Origin: Seleniibacterium sp963677135
Lineage (GTDB): Bacteria; Desulfobacterota; Desulfuromonadia; Desulfuromonadales; Geopsychrobacteraceae
Assembly (NCBI GenBank): GCA_963677135.2
Contig: CAXXLS010000018.1
Span: forward strand, 1-64,000
Length of the DNA: 64,000 nucleotides
Direction: 5' to 3'
The position numbers and the translations under genes are program-made. This document shows, piece after piece, positions 1-9,188 of this stretch. Each line of letters opens with the position of its first letter. The first letter of the stretch is position 1. The notes beneath the pieces were generated by a model, which saw nothing but the letters and a program-made list of their open reading frames with translations, was not told the origin of the DNA and did no database searches.

Positions 1-460
1 GGATGCTGGCGCATCAACGGGCAGAACCGCAAAGCCGCTGCGCGGCTTGAAAAGCTCAGATCATTTACCAAAATGCCCCTGGCATTTTTTCGATTCTGGC
101 CTTTAGCTGAGCCTGCTCAGCGTGGGCCGGGTCGTTGCTAGCCTGAATGTCTCCTACTGGGAATTGCGGATCGTCATCCGGACATGTAAAAAGGGCGCTT
201 TGTGCTTACTATTTGTCGCCCGCTTGGGACAAATAGTAAGGCGCCGGGCGGGGGCGCGACCCCGCGGTCTTGTCTTTGATTGTTTCAATTCAAACCTTAA
301 AGCAAGATCAAAACCGCCGGGTCTCGGCCCGCCAGCCGACTCCCTTTTCTTTGATCGCAAAGAAAAGGGAGGAAAAGAAACTCTTTAAGGTCAAGTACTC
401 TGACGACAAGTGAGTCCGTCTGCGATTTATTGCTGTCGCCAGCACATGACAACCCGCCCG
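1..460 (-). repeat. Multi-hairpin long repeat, array A unit 1
   Basis: First of two head-to-tail copies of a roughly 460-bp element that recurs in opposite orientation near 36 kb. The unit is a string of dyads: AAGCCGC/GCGGCTT, AAAATGCC-nnn-GGCATTTT, CTGAGC-related stem, ACTATTTGTC/GACAAATAGT, a GC-rich stem around GGGGGCGCGACCCC, and a 14-bp stem of CTCCCTTTTCTTTG type. The window starts inside the array, so the true left end is not visible. Short reading frames here recur in every copy and look like artefacts. Strand is given relative to the copies near 36 kb, which I call plus; the transcribed strand is unknown. Confidence 0.85.
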
Positions 461-938
461 GATGCTGACGCATCAACGGGCAGAACCGCATAGCCGCTGC
501 GCGGCTTGGAAATTGAATATTTTCCCTCTGTCAAAATGCCTACGGCATTTTTGCGGTTCTGGCCTTTAGCTGAGCCTGCTCAGCGTGGGCCGGGTCGTTG
601 CTGTAATGAATGCTGCCGACAGGGAACAGCGAATTGTCCCCCGGACAGGTAAAAAAAAGGGCGTTTTGTGCTTACTATTTGTCGCCCGCCTGGGACAAAT
701 AGTAAGGCGCCGGGCGGGGGCGCGACCCCGCGGTCTTGTCTTTGATTGTTTCAATTCAAACCTTAAAGCAAGATCAAAACCGCCGGGTCCCGGCCCGGCA
801 GCCGACTCCCTTTTCTTTGATCGCAAAGAAAAGGGAGGAAAAGAAACTCTTTAAGGTCAAGTACTCTGACGACAAGTGAGTCCGTCTGCGATTTATTGCT
901 GTCGCCAGCACATGACAACCCGCCCGGATGCTGGCGCA
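461..938 (-). repeat. Multi-hairpin long repeat, array A unit 2
   Basis: Second near-identical copy, about 460 bp after the first. It contains the same ordered series of hairpins, including AAAATGCC-tac-GGCATTTT, where only the loop differs from unit 1, and the ACTATTTGTC stem. At its right edge near 927-945 the element meets an inverted partial copy, giving a long palindrome built on CCCGCCCGGATGC / GCATCGGGCGGG. Confidence 0.85.
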
Positions 939-1130
939 TCGGGCGGGCTGTTATGTGCCGGTTAGGGCAATAAATCCTAGTATGACTCAATTGTCGTCAG
1001 TGTACTTGACCTTAAAGAGTTTCTTTTCCTCCCTTTTCTTTGCGATCAAAGAAAAGGAAGTCGGCTGGCGGGCCGAGACCCGCCGACCTTGATCTTGCCT
1101 TAAGGTTTTAACAGGTACAGTCAAAGACAA
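939..1130 (+). repeat. Multi-hairpin repeat, inverted partial copy
   Basis: Partial unit in the opposite orientation to units 1 and 2. It holds the GCATCGGGCGGG arm, the CCCTTTTCTTTG / CAAAGAAAAGG stem at about 1031-1056 and the GGCGGGccgagaCCCGCC stem, then decays after about 1130. Nothing else is recognised between 1130 and the promoter at 1329. Confidence 0.8.
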
Positions 1131-1328
1131 AACCGCAAAACAGCTCTCTTCCTATGTCCCTATTTCACCTGTCGCATGCTGCCGAAAGCAGACCGTATCG
1201 AGCAACCGGCCGGTGATGGACAGACCATCAAAGAAGCCAGCACCGCACAAACCGACGTGATCCCTCTAGCTCGCATCCCCCTGAAAAACACGCAAATTTT
1301 AATTGTATGATGAATGAGTAAAGATGGA

Positions 1329-1358
1329 TTGACAGAAAGTCCAGAAATGGGGTAATAT
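1329..1358 (+). promoter_or_regulatory. Sigma-70-type promoter of the IclR gene
   Basis: TTGACA at 1329-1334 and TAATAT at 1353-1358 are separated by 18 bp, giving a start point near 1365, about 35 bp before the ATG at 1401. No other good promoter is seen in this gap. Confidence 0.65.
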
Positions 1359-1400
1359 CCAAAATGCAGTAACTAACTCCAAATATGGGATTTTGAAACG

Positions 1401-2147
1401 ATGAATCCACTCTACAAGATTTTCACAATTCTCGAAGCCGTTGTCGCCCAGCAGAGTCGTGGTGTCACCTACTCGGATGTTGTTGCCGCGGTCTCTCTGC
1501 CCAAATCCTCGGTCCACCGGATTCTCAGGGATCTCACCGAAATCGGATATCTCGACTACAACCCTGAAACCAAGAAATATTTCGGCAGCATGCGTCTTGC
1601 AGCGACCGGTGCCGAGGTCATGGCTCATTTCCAGTTGCGGAAGCATGTTCGTCCCCATCTCGAGGCTTTGAATGCCGCCACCGGTCACACCGTTAACTTC
1701 GGGGTTCTCGATGGCGCCATGGGAGTGTTCGTCGAAAAGGTTGAATCGCAGGATTACGGCATCCGGCTCTATTCGGAAGTCGGCAAGCGTTTTCCTCTCT
1801 ACTGCACCGGGATGGGCAAAGCCATGCTGGCCTTCTCCTCTGCCCAGCTGGTCGACAAGGTTCTCGCCGGACCGCTCAAGCCATTAACCGAGAAAACCGT
1901 GACGGATCCGGATGCTATAAGAGGGATCCTGCGGGAAATCCGTGAAAACGGTTATGCTCTCGATCTTGAGGAAATCACCCGGGGGATCGTCTGTATCGCC
2001 GCGCCGCTTCTGGGATTCCGAAAAGAAGTGGTCGGGGCCATCAGCATTACCGTGCCCTCCTATTACAAGGAAGAGCGCGGCATCGAGACGGAGATCGAAG
2101 CCATCAAGAAGAGTGCCGCGGTGATTTCTCAATCCCTGGGGGGGTAG
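1401..2147 (+). CDS. IclR-family transcriptional regulator
   Basis: A 248-residue protein of normal IclR length. An N-terminal winged helix-turn-helix (about residues 8-65, with a SLPKSSVHRILRDL recognition region) is followed by the IclR ligand-binding domain (about 75-245, containing VGKRFPLYCTGMGKAMLAF and the late GIVCIAAPLLG segment). IclR regulators usually sit next to the catabolic genes they control and respond to a pathway intermediate. The next genes are 2-keto-3-deoxygluconate kinase and KDPG aldolase, so a KdgR-like role is inferred. The ATG is 36 bp downstream of the predicted start point; the ribosome site is weak. Confidence 0.9.
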   Translation: MNPLYKIFTILEAVVAQQSRGVTYSDVVAAVSLPKSSVHRILRDLTEIGYLDYNPETKKYFGSMRLAATGAEVMAHFQLRKHVRPHLEALNAATGHTVNFGVLDGAMGVFVEKVESQDYGIRLYSEVGKRFPLYCTGMGKAMLAFSSAQLVDKVLAGPLKPLTEKTVTDPDAIRGILREIRENGYALDLEEITRGIVCIAAPLLGFRKEVVGAISITVPSYYKEERGIETEIEAIKKSAAVISQSLGG

Positions 2148-2271
2148 GGTCCCCGACCTCCCCCTGAGTGGGATAAAAGAACAACCATTGACGGGTACAA
2201 TTAAAGATAAAGCTCCCATGACCTTTCGGGAGCGTTCATCAGGACACATTACTAACAATCGGAGGAAGCAA

Positions 2272-3372
2272 ATGGGTGTATTTGAAGTAAAACCGGCTGA
2301 AGACTGTCGTTACGACATTCTTTCTCTTGGCGAAGTCATGCTGCGACTCGATCCGGGCGAAGGGCGCATTCGCACCGCTCGTCAGTTCCGGGCCTGGGAA
2401 GGTGGCGGAGAGTACAATGTTGCCCGTGGCCTGCGCCGCTGTTTCGGCCAGCGTGCCGCCATTGTCACCGCATTCGCTAAAAATGAAGTCGGTCTGCTCA
2501 TGGAGGATTTCATTCTCCAGGGTGGGGTCGACACCTCGCTGATCAAATGGGTTGACTACGATGGCATCGGCCGGACGGTTCGCAACGGCCTGAACTTCAC
2601 CGAGCGCGGTTTCGGTATCCGTGGTGCCGTCGGCTGTTCCGACCGCGGCAACACCGCAGCCTCCCAACTTAAGGCCGGCGATATCGATTGGGAATATATC
2701 TTCGGCGAGTTGGGCGTTCGCTGGTTCCATACCGGTGGTATCTATGCCGCCCTGTCTGAAACCACGGGCGATGTCGTCATCGAGGCCGCCAAGGCCGCCA
2801 AGAAGTACGGCACCATCGTTTCTTACGACCTCAACTACCGTCCTTCCCTGTGGAAAGGTTTTGGTGGCCTCGAAAAATGCCGCGAAGTCAACCGCGAAAT
2901 TGCCAAGTACGTTGATGTCATGATCGGTAACGAAGAAGATTTCACCGCCTGCCTCGGTTTTGAAATCGAGGGGACTGACGAAAACCTGACCGATCTCGAT
3001 GTCGGATCGTTCCAGAAGATGATCGCCAAGGCCGTTGCCGAATTCCCCAATTTCAAAGCAACCGCAACCACCATGCGCGGCGTCAAGACCGCGACGGTCA
3101 ACGACTGGGGCGCAATGTGCTGGGTTGACGGCACCTTCTACACCTCGACCCATCGGCCAGAACTTGAAATCATGGACCGCGTCGGCGGCGGCGACAGCTT
3201 CGCGTCCGGTTTTATCTACGGTCTGATGATCCTCGGTGACGCCCAGCAGGCTGTCGAGTACGGCGCAGCTCACGGTGCTCTGGCCATGACCACTCCGGGT
3301 GACACCACCATGGCGTCTCTCTCCGAAGTTCAGAAGATTGTCGGTGGCGGCGGCGCCCGCGTAGACCGTTAA
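2272..3372 (+). CDS. kdgK: PfkB-family 2-keto-3-deoxygluconate kinase
   Basis: A PfkB/ribokinase-fold sugar kinase of 366 residues. It shows the N-terminal GGGEYNVARGL substrate motif and the C-terminal signature DRVGGGDSFASGF, which carries the catalytic Asp and anion hole. It should phosphorylate 2-keto-3-deoxygluconate to KDPG with ATP, the step before the adjacent aldolase. The start at 2272 is chosen because GGAGG lies just upstream; an ATG-frame extension to 2188 lacks a ribosome site. The 125-bp leader contains a GCTCCC/GGGAGC hairpin at 2212-2233. Exact substrate is inferred from the neighbouring eda gene. Confidence 0.85.
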   Translation: MGVFEVKPAEDCRYDILSLGEVMLRLDPGEGRIRTARQFRAWEGGGEYNVARGLRRCFGQRAAIVTAFAKNEVGLLMEDFILQGGVDTSLIKWVDYDGIGRTVRNGLNFTERGFGIRGAVGCSDRGNTAASQLKAGDIDWEYIFGELGVRWFHTGGIYAALSETTGDVVIEAAKAAKKYGTIVSYDLNYRPSLWKGFGGLEKCREVNREIAKYVDVMIGNEEDFTACLGFEIEGTDENLTDLDVGSFQKMIAKAVAEFPNFKATATTMRGVKTATVNDWGAMCWVDGTFYTSTHRPELEIMDRVGGGDSFASGFIYGLMILGDAQQAVEYGAAHGALAMTTPGDTTMASLSEVQKIVGGGGARVDR

Positions 3373-3512
3373 TTTTTTTCGGTTCGAAAACGGCTCTTTT
3401 CCGCCATCTTGGGGCTGATCCAGATGTTTCCGCCTGCCCCGATCCGGCGAAAAACTGGTTGCGGCGCAATCCGAAGAGAGATGCGCCGGTAACGAAAAAG
3501 ATGGTTTAACGT

Positions 3513-3536
3513 GCCCGGCCGCCAAGCTGGCCGGGC
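3513..3536 (+). other. Intercistronic hairpin between kdgK and eda
   Basis: GCCCGGCC at 3513-3520 pairs with GGCCGGGC at 3529-3536 across an 8-nt loop. There is no T-run directly behind it, so it is more likely an mRNA-stabilising or attenuating structure than an efficient terminator. The remaining 200 bp between the genes show no other feature. Confidence 0.45.
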
Positions 3537-3579
3537 CAACATCATATCCTCATATTTTTGACATACAAGGACACTTGTC

Positions 3580-4203
3580 ATGATTAACGAACTCGCAAAA
3601 CGCCCGATTATTCCGGTTATTGTTATTGACGATGCCGATGACGCACTGCCTTTGGCAGAGGCTCTGCTCGAAGGTGGCATGGATGTTATCGAAGTTACCT
3701 TCCGTACCGCCGCCGCCGCCGAGGCCATTGAACGGATCGGCAAGAAATTCCCCGAAATGCTGCTTGGTGCAGGAACCGTTCTCACTGAAGAGCAGGCTCA
3801 GCGTGCCCTTGACGCAGGGGTCAAGTTCGGCCTGGCTCCGGGACTCAACCCTGCCATTGTCAATTACTTCAAAAAAGCCGAAACCCTGTTCATCCCCGGG
3901 ATTATGACGCCTTCGGAAATTGAGCAGGCGCTGTCCCTCGGCTGCAAGATGCTGAAGTTTTTCCCGGCCGGTCCCGCCGGTGGACCCAAGATGCTCAGCG
4001 CCCTGGCCGGCCCTTATGCCAGCCAGGGAATCAAGGTCTGCCCGACTGGCGGTGTCAGTCTGGACAATATGAACGACTACCTGGCCCTGCCGATTGTCAG
4101 TAACGTCGGCGGCTCCTGGCTGGCAACCAAACAGCAGATTGCCGATAAGCAATGGTCGGCCATTACCGATCAGGTGAAAGCGGCCCTGGCCAAAATCGCC
4201 TAG
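3580..4203 (+). CDS. eda: KDPG/KHG aldolase
   Basis: A 207-residue class I aldolase of the usual Eda size. It cleaves 2-keto-3-deoxy-6-phosphogluconate into pyruvate and glyceraldehyde 3-phosphate. The catalytic Glu lies in VIEVTFRT (Glu38) and the Schiff-base Lys is Lys126 in GCKMLKFFPA. The PTGG phosphate-binding motif is present near residue 153. AAGGACAC precedes the ATG. It sits between the kinase that makes its substrate and the pyruvate kinase 14 bp downstream; with gap at 5958 the lower Entner-Doudoroff route is collected here. Confidence 0.95.
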   Translation: MINELAKRPIIPVIVIDDADDALPLAEALLEGGMDVIEVTFRTAAAAEAIERIGKKFPEMLLGAGTVLTEEQAQRALDAGVKFGLAPGLNPAIVNYFKKAETLFIPGIMTPSEIEQALSLGCKMLKFFPAGPAGGPKMLSALAGPYASQGIKVCPTGGVSLDNMNDYLALPIVSNVGGSWLATKQQIADKQWSAITDQVKAALAKIA

Positions 4204-4217
4204 AAAGACTTGGAATT

Positions 4218-5666
4218 ATGCTGAATCATACCAAAATAGTTGCAACATTAGGTCCTGCGTCTTCCAGCGAACAGATGCTGCATAAGCTGATCAAGGCCGG
4301 CGTTTCTGTTTTTCGGCTGAACTTTTCGCATGGAGACCTGGACGATAAAGCCAGGCTGATCGGGCGCATTCGGACGATTGCCGCCGGTTTTTCCCGGCCT
4401 GTTGCGATTCTTGGTGACCTGCAGGGGCCCAAGATCCGCGTCGGAGTTTTCAAAGATGGTGGTATTGAGCTTCGGCCGGGCGATGAAGTCACCGTGACCT
4501 CGCGCCCGGTTGCAGGCGAGGCGGGCATTATTCCGACCGTGTACGAAAATCTTCCCCGGGACGTGCGCCCGGGGAACCAGATTCTTCTTGATGACGGACT
4601 GATGGAACTCGAAGTTGTCGAAACCGATGACACGGATGTCCGCTGCCGCGTCAAGTTTGGTGGTTTCCTCAAGGATCGCAAGGGGATCAATCTGCCAGGG
4701 ACCAAGGTATCGGCACCATCGCTGACTGAAAAAGATCTGCAGGACCTCGATTTCTGCATCAGGCAGGACGTTGATTACCTGGCCCTGAGTTTCGTCCGCC
4801 GGGCTGCTGACGTTCTCGATCTGAAAAAGCGCCTGGACGCGGCCGGCTCCAAGATCAAGGTCATCTCCAAGATCGAAAAGCCCGAGGCGGTCGAAGCCTT
4901 TGACGAGATCCTCGAGGCAACCGATGGCGTCATGGTGGCCCGGGGAGATCTCGGGGTGGAGATCCGCCCCGAAAAAGTACCGCTGATCCAGAAGGACATC
5001 ATTCGCAAGTGCAACCTGGCCGGAAAGCCGGTCATCACGGCAACCCAGATGCTGGAAAGCATGATCAGCAATCCGCGCCCGACCCGTGCAGAAACGTCCG
5101 ATGTCGCCAACGCCATCCTGGATGGCACCGATGCGGTCATGCTGTCTGCCGAGACGGCGGCCGGAAAATATCCCGTCGAGGCCGTCGAATTGATGAGCCG
5201 GGTAGCCAGGGACGTTGCCGAGTCCGTGGTGCGCGGCAAAAAAAGGTCGGATCTCCTGACCCAGGGGGACGAGCCTATGGAACTCTCCGAGGCCATCGGA
5301 CAGACGGCATCGCGTATCTCCGACCTGGTTGGTGCCAAAGCGATCCTCGCCTTTACCAAAACCGGGAGTACTGCAGCCCTGGTCGCAAAATACCGTCCGT
5401 CCGTGCCGATCCTGGCCGTTACCCCATCCCCGGTTGTTGCCCGGCAGCTGGCCCTTTATTCGGGGGTCCAGTCGCTCCAGGTGGATATCCAGGGGAACAC
5501 CGAAACCCAGATTGAATGTGTGGCCGCCACCGTGCTGACCGCTGAGGCATTGCAACCGGGTGATGTTGTGGTCATCACCATGGGGAGCCCCATCGCCGGT
5601 TCGGGCACAACCAATCTGCTTAAAGTTCACCAGCTGGGTGATTTGATGCAAGCCTGTGAGATTTAG
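4218..5666 (+). CDS. pyk: Pyruvate kinase
   Basis: A 482-residue pyruvate kinase converting phosphoenolpyruvate and ADP to pyruvate and ATP. Visible landmarks are TKIVATLGPAS at the N-terminus, the active-site segment ISKIEKPEAV, MVARGDLGVEI and the C-terminal domain with the TKTGSTAAL region. The start at 4218 (MLNHTKIVAT) matches family starts; the frame is open further upstream into eda. It lies 14 bp after eda, so cotranscription is expected. It handles the PEP made from the triose phosphate half of KDPG. Confidence 0.96.
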   Translation: MLNHTKIVATLGPASSSEQMLHKLIKAGVSVFRLNFSHGDLDDKARLIGRIRTIAAGFSRPVAILGDLQGPKIRVGVFKDGGIELRPGDEVTVTSRPVAGEAGIIPTVYENLPRDVRPGNQILLDDGLMELEVVETDDTDVRCRVKFGGFLKDRKGINLPGTKVSAPSLTEKDLQDLDFCIRQDVDYLALSFVRRAADVLDLKKRLDAAGSKIKVISKIEKPEAVEAFDEILEATDGVMVARGDLGVEIRPEKVPLIQKDIIRKCNLAGKPVITATQMLESMISNPRPTRAETSDVANAILDGTDAVMLSAETAAGKYPVEAVELMSRVARDVAESVVRGKKRSDLLTQGDEPMELSEAIGQTASRISDLVGAKAILAFTKTGSTAALVAKYRPSVPILAVTPSPVVARQLALYSGVQSLQVDIQGNTETQIECVAATVLTAEALQPGDVVVITMGSPIAGSGTTNLLKVHQLGDLMQACEI

Positions 5667-5697
5667 TTTCAGGAATCATGGATTTCGAGGTTGAATC

Positions 5698-5880
5698 ATG
5701 AAAAAATATCTGAAAGCCAGAAAAAACATCGCCGGGATTCACTATGCTGTCAATGCGGGGGATCTGGTCAGTGGTGTTCTGACCGGCACCTGCTATACAA
5801 TTTACCCATTGGACAGAAATGATGTCTCGATAGCAGGCGTCCCGGTCCATTATCTTGAAGAACTGAACAATGTCTCCTGA
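5698..5880 (+). CDS. Small protein of unknown function between pyk and gap
   Basis: A 60-residue reading frame 31 bp after pyk, with GAGG eight bases before its ATG. The N-terminus is basic (MKKYLKARKN); no membrane segment or known motif is seen. Position and ribosome site suggest it is translated with the glycolytic genes. I do not recognise the family and cannot exclude a chance frame. Confidence 0.45.
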   Translation: MKKYLKARKNIAGIHYAVNAGDLVSGVLTGTCYTIYPLDRNDVSIAGVPVHYLEELNNVS

Positions 5881-5957
5881 TCCGGACATGCTGTCCGACA
5901 AGGAGACCGAGGGGACAGGTTCCAGATTTTAACCTTAAGGATGCAAAGGATTTGTTT

Positions 5958-6950
<993 letters not shown>

Positions 6951-7071
6951 TCGGGAATAGCTCAAAAGCAGTATTGAAAAGTTCGTTGCCGCCAGGGTCC
7001 GCAAGGACTCCTGTCGACAACGAAGCGCAAGACACGATGAAAAGAGGAGCAACCACCTTCTGCCCTCGCTT

Positions 7072-7101
7072 GCCGGTCAGTTTTCTGACCGGCTTTTTTT
7101 T
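7072..7101 (+). terminator. Rho-independent terminator after gap
   Basis: GCCGGTCAG (7072-7080), TTTT loop, CTGACCGGC (7085-7093), then eight T. Perfect 9-bp stem. Confidence 0.92.
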
Positions 7102-7207
7102 ATGGTTCCGTGGAGAGGGAGGCGGGTCCTCCCGGCTTTATGTCCGGCCCGGCAGAAAAGTTCGCCATTTTTCGGCTACCCTATAAAGAAGAGCTTGGAG
7201 AGGCGTT

Positions 7208-7426
7208 ATGGAACTTTTCAGCGGTATTCTCAATCAGCTGATCACCTCCAAGAATCCCACCCTTGATCTGCTGCTGTTGCTGGTCATCGCCTCCATCGGT
7301 TTGCAGCTTGGCGTCATCAATGACGTGATTTTCTCCATTCTGGTCCTGGTGGCTTTCGTCACGACGCTGATCCCGCCCCTATCTCTGGGGGCTTATCTCA
7401 AAAAGACACGTGGCGTGTTGCCTTGA
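7208..7426 (+). CDS. Orphan 72-residue membrane protein resembling the C-terminal tail of CPA2 antiporters
   Basis: A good ribosome site (GGAGAGG) precedes ATG 7208. The protein has two hydrophobic helices (about residues 18-35 and 38-58). By memory, residues 30-65 resemble the last segment of Kef/CPA2-type cation:proton antiporters (pattern xGxIxxxxFSxLVLxAxVTTLxxPxL). Full antiporters are 380-650 residues, so this is either a degraded remnant or a small independent membrane protein. No upstream antiporter reading frame is visible. It stands alone between the gap terminator and a convergent cytochrome gene. Confidence 0.55.
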   Translation: MELFSGILNQLITSKNPTLDLLLLLVIASIGLQLGVINDVIFSILVLVAFVTTLIPPLSLGAYLKKTRGVLP

Positions 7427-7468
7427 GGTGACATTCTGCAACTGTCGCCGTCGAGGTGACGCAGAAGA

Positions 7469-7735
7469 TCATAGGCCAGTCAGAACCTTTAGAAGCTGTT
7501 CCTCTTCGTCTTCCGACACCTTCAGCCCCGCGGATTTCATGCCGTGGATGACCTGCCGCCAGCGTTCGGACGAATACCTCTTTTCGTAGATCATTGCCGT
7601 TCCGTGGCAGCCGCCGCATTTCTGCTCAATCAACGGTATTTGCCGGTCGTCGCAGGCGCTGAGCCAGAACGAGGTCAGAATGGCAAGGACGCTCCACTGC
7701 AGACAGCGTTTTTTCACAAGAAAAAAAAATCTCAT
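7469..7735 (-). CDS. Small c-type cytochrome lipoprotein
   Basis: An 88-residue protein with a lipoprotein signal peptide (LTSFWLSAC, lipid Cys28) and one covalent haem site, CGGCH at residues 40-44. A downstream Met in HGMKSAG is a possible sixth ligand. It should be a membrane-anchored monohaem cytochrome facing the periplasm. The start at 7735 is chosen for GGAAGAG five bases upstream and because it begins the signal peptide. It is divergent from the hydrogenase operon and could serve as an electron acceptor for it; that link is inference from position only. Confidence 0.75.
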   Translation of the reverse strand: MRFFFLVKKRCLQWSVLAILTSFWLSACDDRQIPLIEQKCGGCHGTAMIYEKRYSSERWRQVIHGMKSAGLKVSEDEEEQLLKVLTGL

Positions 7736-7978
7736 ACTCTTCCGGGTGTCGCTTGCGGTTGGAATGATCATGGCTGTCAGGCTGATAAAATATATTTTAC
7801 CATCCTTTGCGCCAGAGACAGATGAGCAGGGCTTTGGTCTTCCAATGTCGCAAAATGCCTTTCTAAGCTATTGAATTTAAGTGGAAAATCCGGGTCGTTC
7901 GGTTGACATGAGGTGAGAATGTGCTCTACTTGAAGAGGACTGCCAATTGCACGCTTTGCCATCCTGGGAGGTATTTAA

Positions 7979-9097
7979 ATGGGTGATTTAAACGACCTGT
8001 TAACCAGCCACGGCATTTCTCGGCGAGATTTCTTGAAATACTGCTCAACCCTTGGCGCTGCTCTGGCGCTGCCCCTTCCCCTGACCGCCAAAATTGCCGA
8101 AGCACTGGAAAACGATGCTCGGCCACCGGTCATCTGGTTGGAGTTTCAGGATTGTGCCGGAGATTCGGAATCCCTGTTGAGGGCGAACCGTCCGGCTGTC
8201 GGTGAGCTGATTCTGGATCATATTTCTCTGGATTACCATGAAACGGTGATGGCCGCATCCGGCGCCCAGGCTGAAGCGGCCAAGAAAGCCACTCTGGACA
8301 AGTATCGGGGACAGTACATCTGTATCGTGGAAGGAGCGATCCCCGTCGGGGCCCATGGGGCTTTCTGCACCATCGGCGGTCATTCCGCAGAACATATCCT
8401 CAAAGAAGTCGGCGGTCAGGCCGCAGCGATTATTGCCGTTGGCAGCTGTGCCTGTTACGGGGGACTTCCTGCGGCTTATCCGAATCCGACCGAGGCGCGG
8501 TCTGTCCACGAGCTGCTGCCTGAAAAAACCGTGATCAATCTGCCCGGCTGCCCGATGAATGTCGACAATCTGACCGGAACCATAGTGCACCTGTTGACCT
8601 TCGGGACTCCTCCGGCACTTGATCTGCACCTGCGACCCAAATTTGCCTATGGCAAACGGATCCATGACAACTGTGAACGGCGGGCTCATTTCGACGCCGG
8701 TCAATATGTCGAGGAGTTTGGAGATTACGGTCATCGACAGGGCTGGTGCCTTTACAAGATGGGGTGCAAAGGCCCGGAGACCTTCCACAATTGTCCGACC
8801 ATCCGGTGGAACGAGGGAACCAGCTGGCCGGTCATGGCGGGGCATGGCTGTGCCGGATGCAGTGAACCAGGTTTCTTCGACACCATGATGCCCATGTATT
8901 CGCGTCTGCCGAATGTTCCGGGGTTCGGAGTCGAGGCTTCGGCGTTGAAGATCGGAACCGCAATCGTTGCCGCATCTGCGGCCATATTCGGAACTCATGG
9001 CGCGGTGACAGTGGCCAGAAACTGGAAAAATATCCGGGTTGCCAAACAGGAGACCGATGAAGAGCTGGAATCCGCCGAGACAAGAGACGACAGCTAG
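7979..9097 (+). CDS. hyaA: [NiFe] hydrogenase small subunit, Tat-exported
   Basis: A 372-residue group 1-type small subunit. It has a twin-arginine signal (SRRDFLKY at residues 14-21) and a C-terminal hydrophobic anchor (about 325-350). Fe-S ligands are legible: proximal Cys59, Cys157 (GSCACYGG) and Cys191 (LPGCPM); medial Cys272, Cys291 and Cys294; distal His229, Cys232, Cys257 and Cys263. The usual fourth proximal Cys (CxxC) is Asp62 in the segment DCAGDSE. A 3Cys/1Asp proximal cluster is known from the actinobacterial-type (group 1h) hydrogenase of Ralstonia eutropha. The gene starts a hyaABCD-like operon; GGGAGG lies upstream of the ATG. Confidence 0.95.
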   Translation: MGDLNDLLTSHGISRRDFLKYCSTLGAALALPLPLTAKIAEALENDARPPVIWLEFQDCAGDSESLLRANRPAVGELILDHISLDYHETVMAASGAQAEAAKKATLDKYRGQYICIVEGAIPVGAHGAFCTIGGHSAEHILKEVGGQAAAIIAVGSCACYGGLPAAYPNPTEARSVHELLPEKTVINLPGCPMNVDNLTGTIVHLLTFGTPPALDLHLRPKFAYGKRIHDNCERRAHFDAGQYVEEFGDYGHRQGWCLYKMGCKGPETFHNCPTIRWNEGTSWPVMAGHGCAGCSEPGFFDTMMPMYSRLPNVPGFGVEASALKIGTAIVAASAAIFGTHGAVTVARNWKNIRVAKQETDEELESAETRDDS

Positions 9098-9188
9098 TAT
9101 CCGTTGGCAAAGCGCCGGTTCTGACATTTGAAACTGATCAGTTGGCCTGAACATCCGGAAGCCAACACGTTAACGGAAAGGGCAGACG

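Noticed and set aside
122..990. Several 60-90-codon reading frames within the repeat units on both strands
   Set aside because: They recur identically in every copy because the DNA structure is repeated, overlap the hairpins on both strands and have no ribosome sites; treated as artefacts of the repeat.
1..1130. Repeat array as a CRISPR or transposon
   Set aside because: The units are about 460 bp with no short spacers, and there is no transposase gene or terminal target duplication in either array.
2239..3525. 428-codon antisense frame opposite kdgK
   Set aside because: A long stop-free antisense frame is expected in GC-rich genes; product is low-complexity and matches no family.
4248..5651. 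467-codon antisense frame opposite pyk
   Set aside because: Mirror of pyruvate kinase codon bias; no ribosome site or recognisable domain.
5880..5950. Possible TGA readthrough of the small frame between pyk and gap
   Set aside because: No hairpin follows the TGA at the SECIS distance and the continuation has no protein-like character.
7903..7931. TTGACA upstream of hyaA as promoter
   Set aside because: No acceptable -10 element occurs at 16-18 bp, and no GG-N10-GC element was found either.
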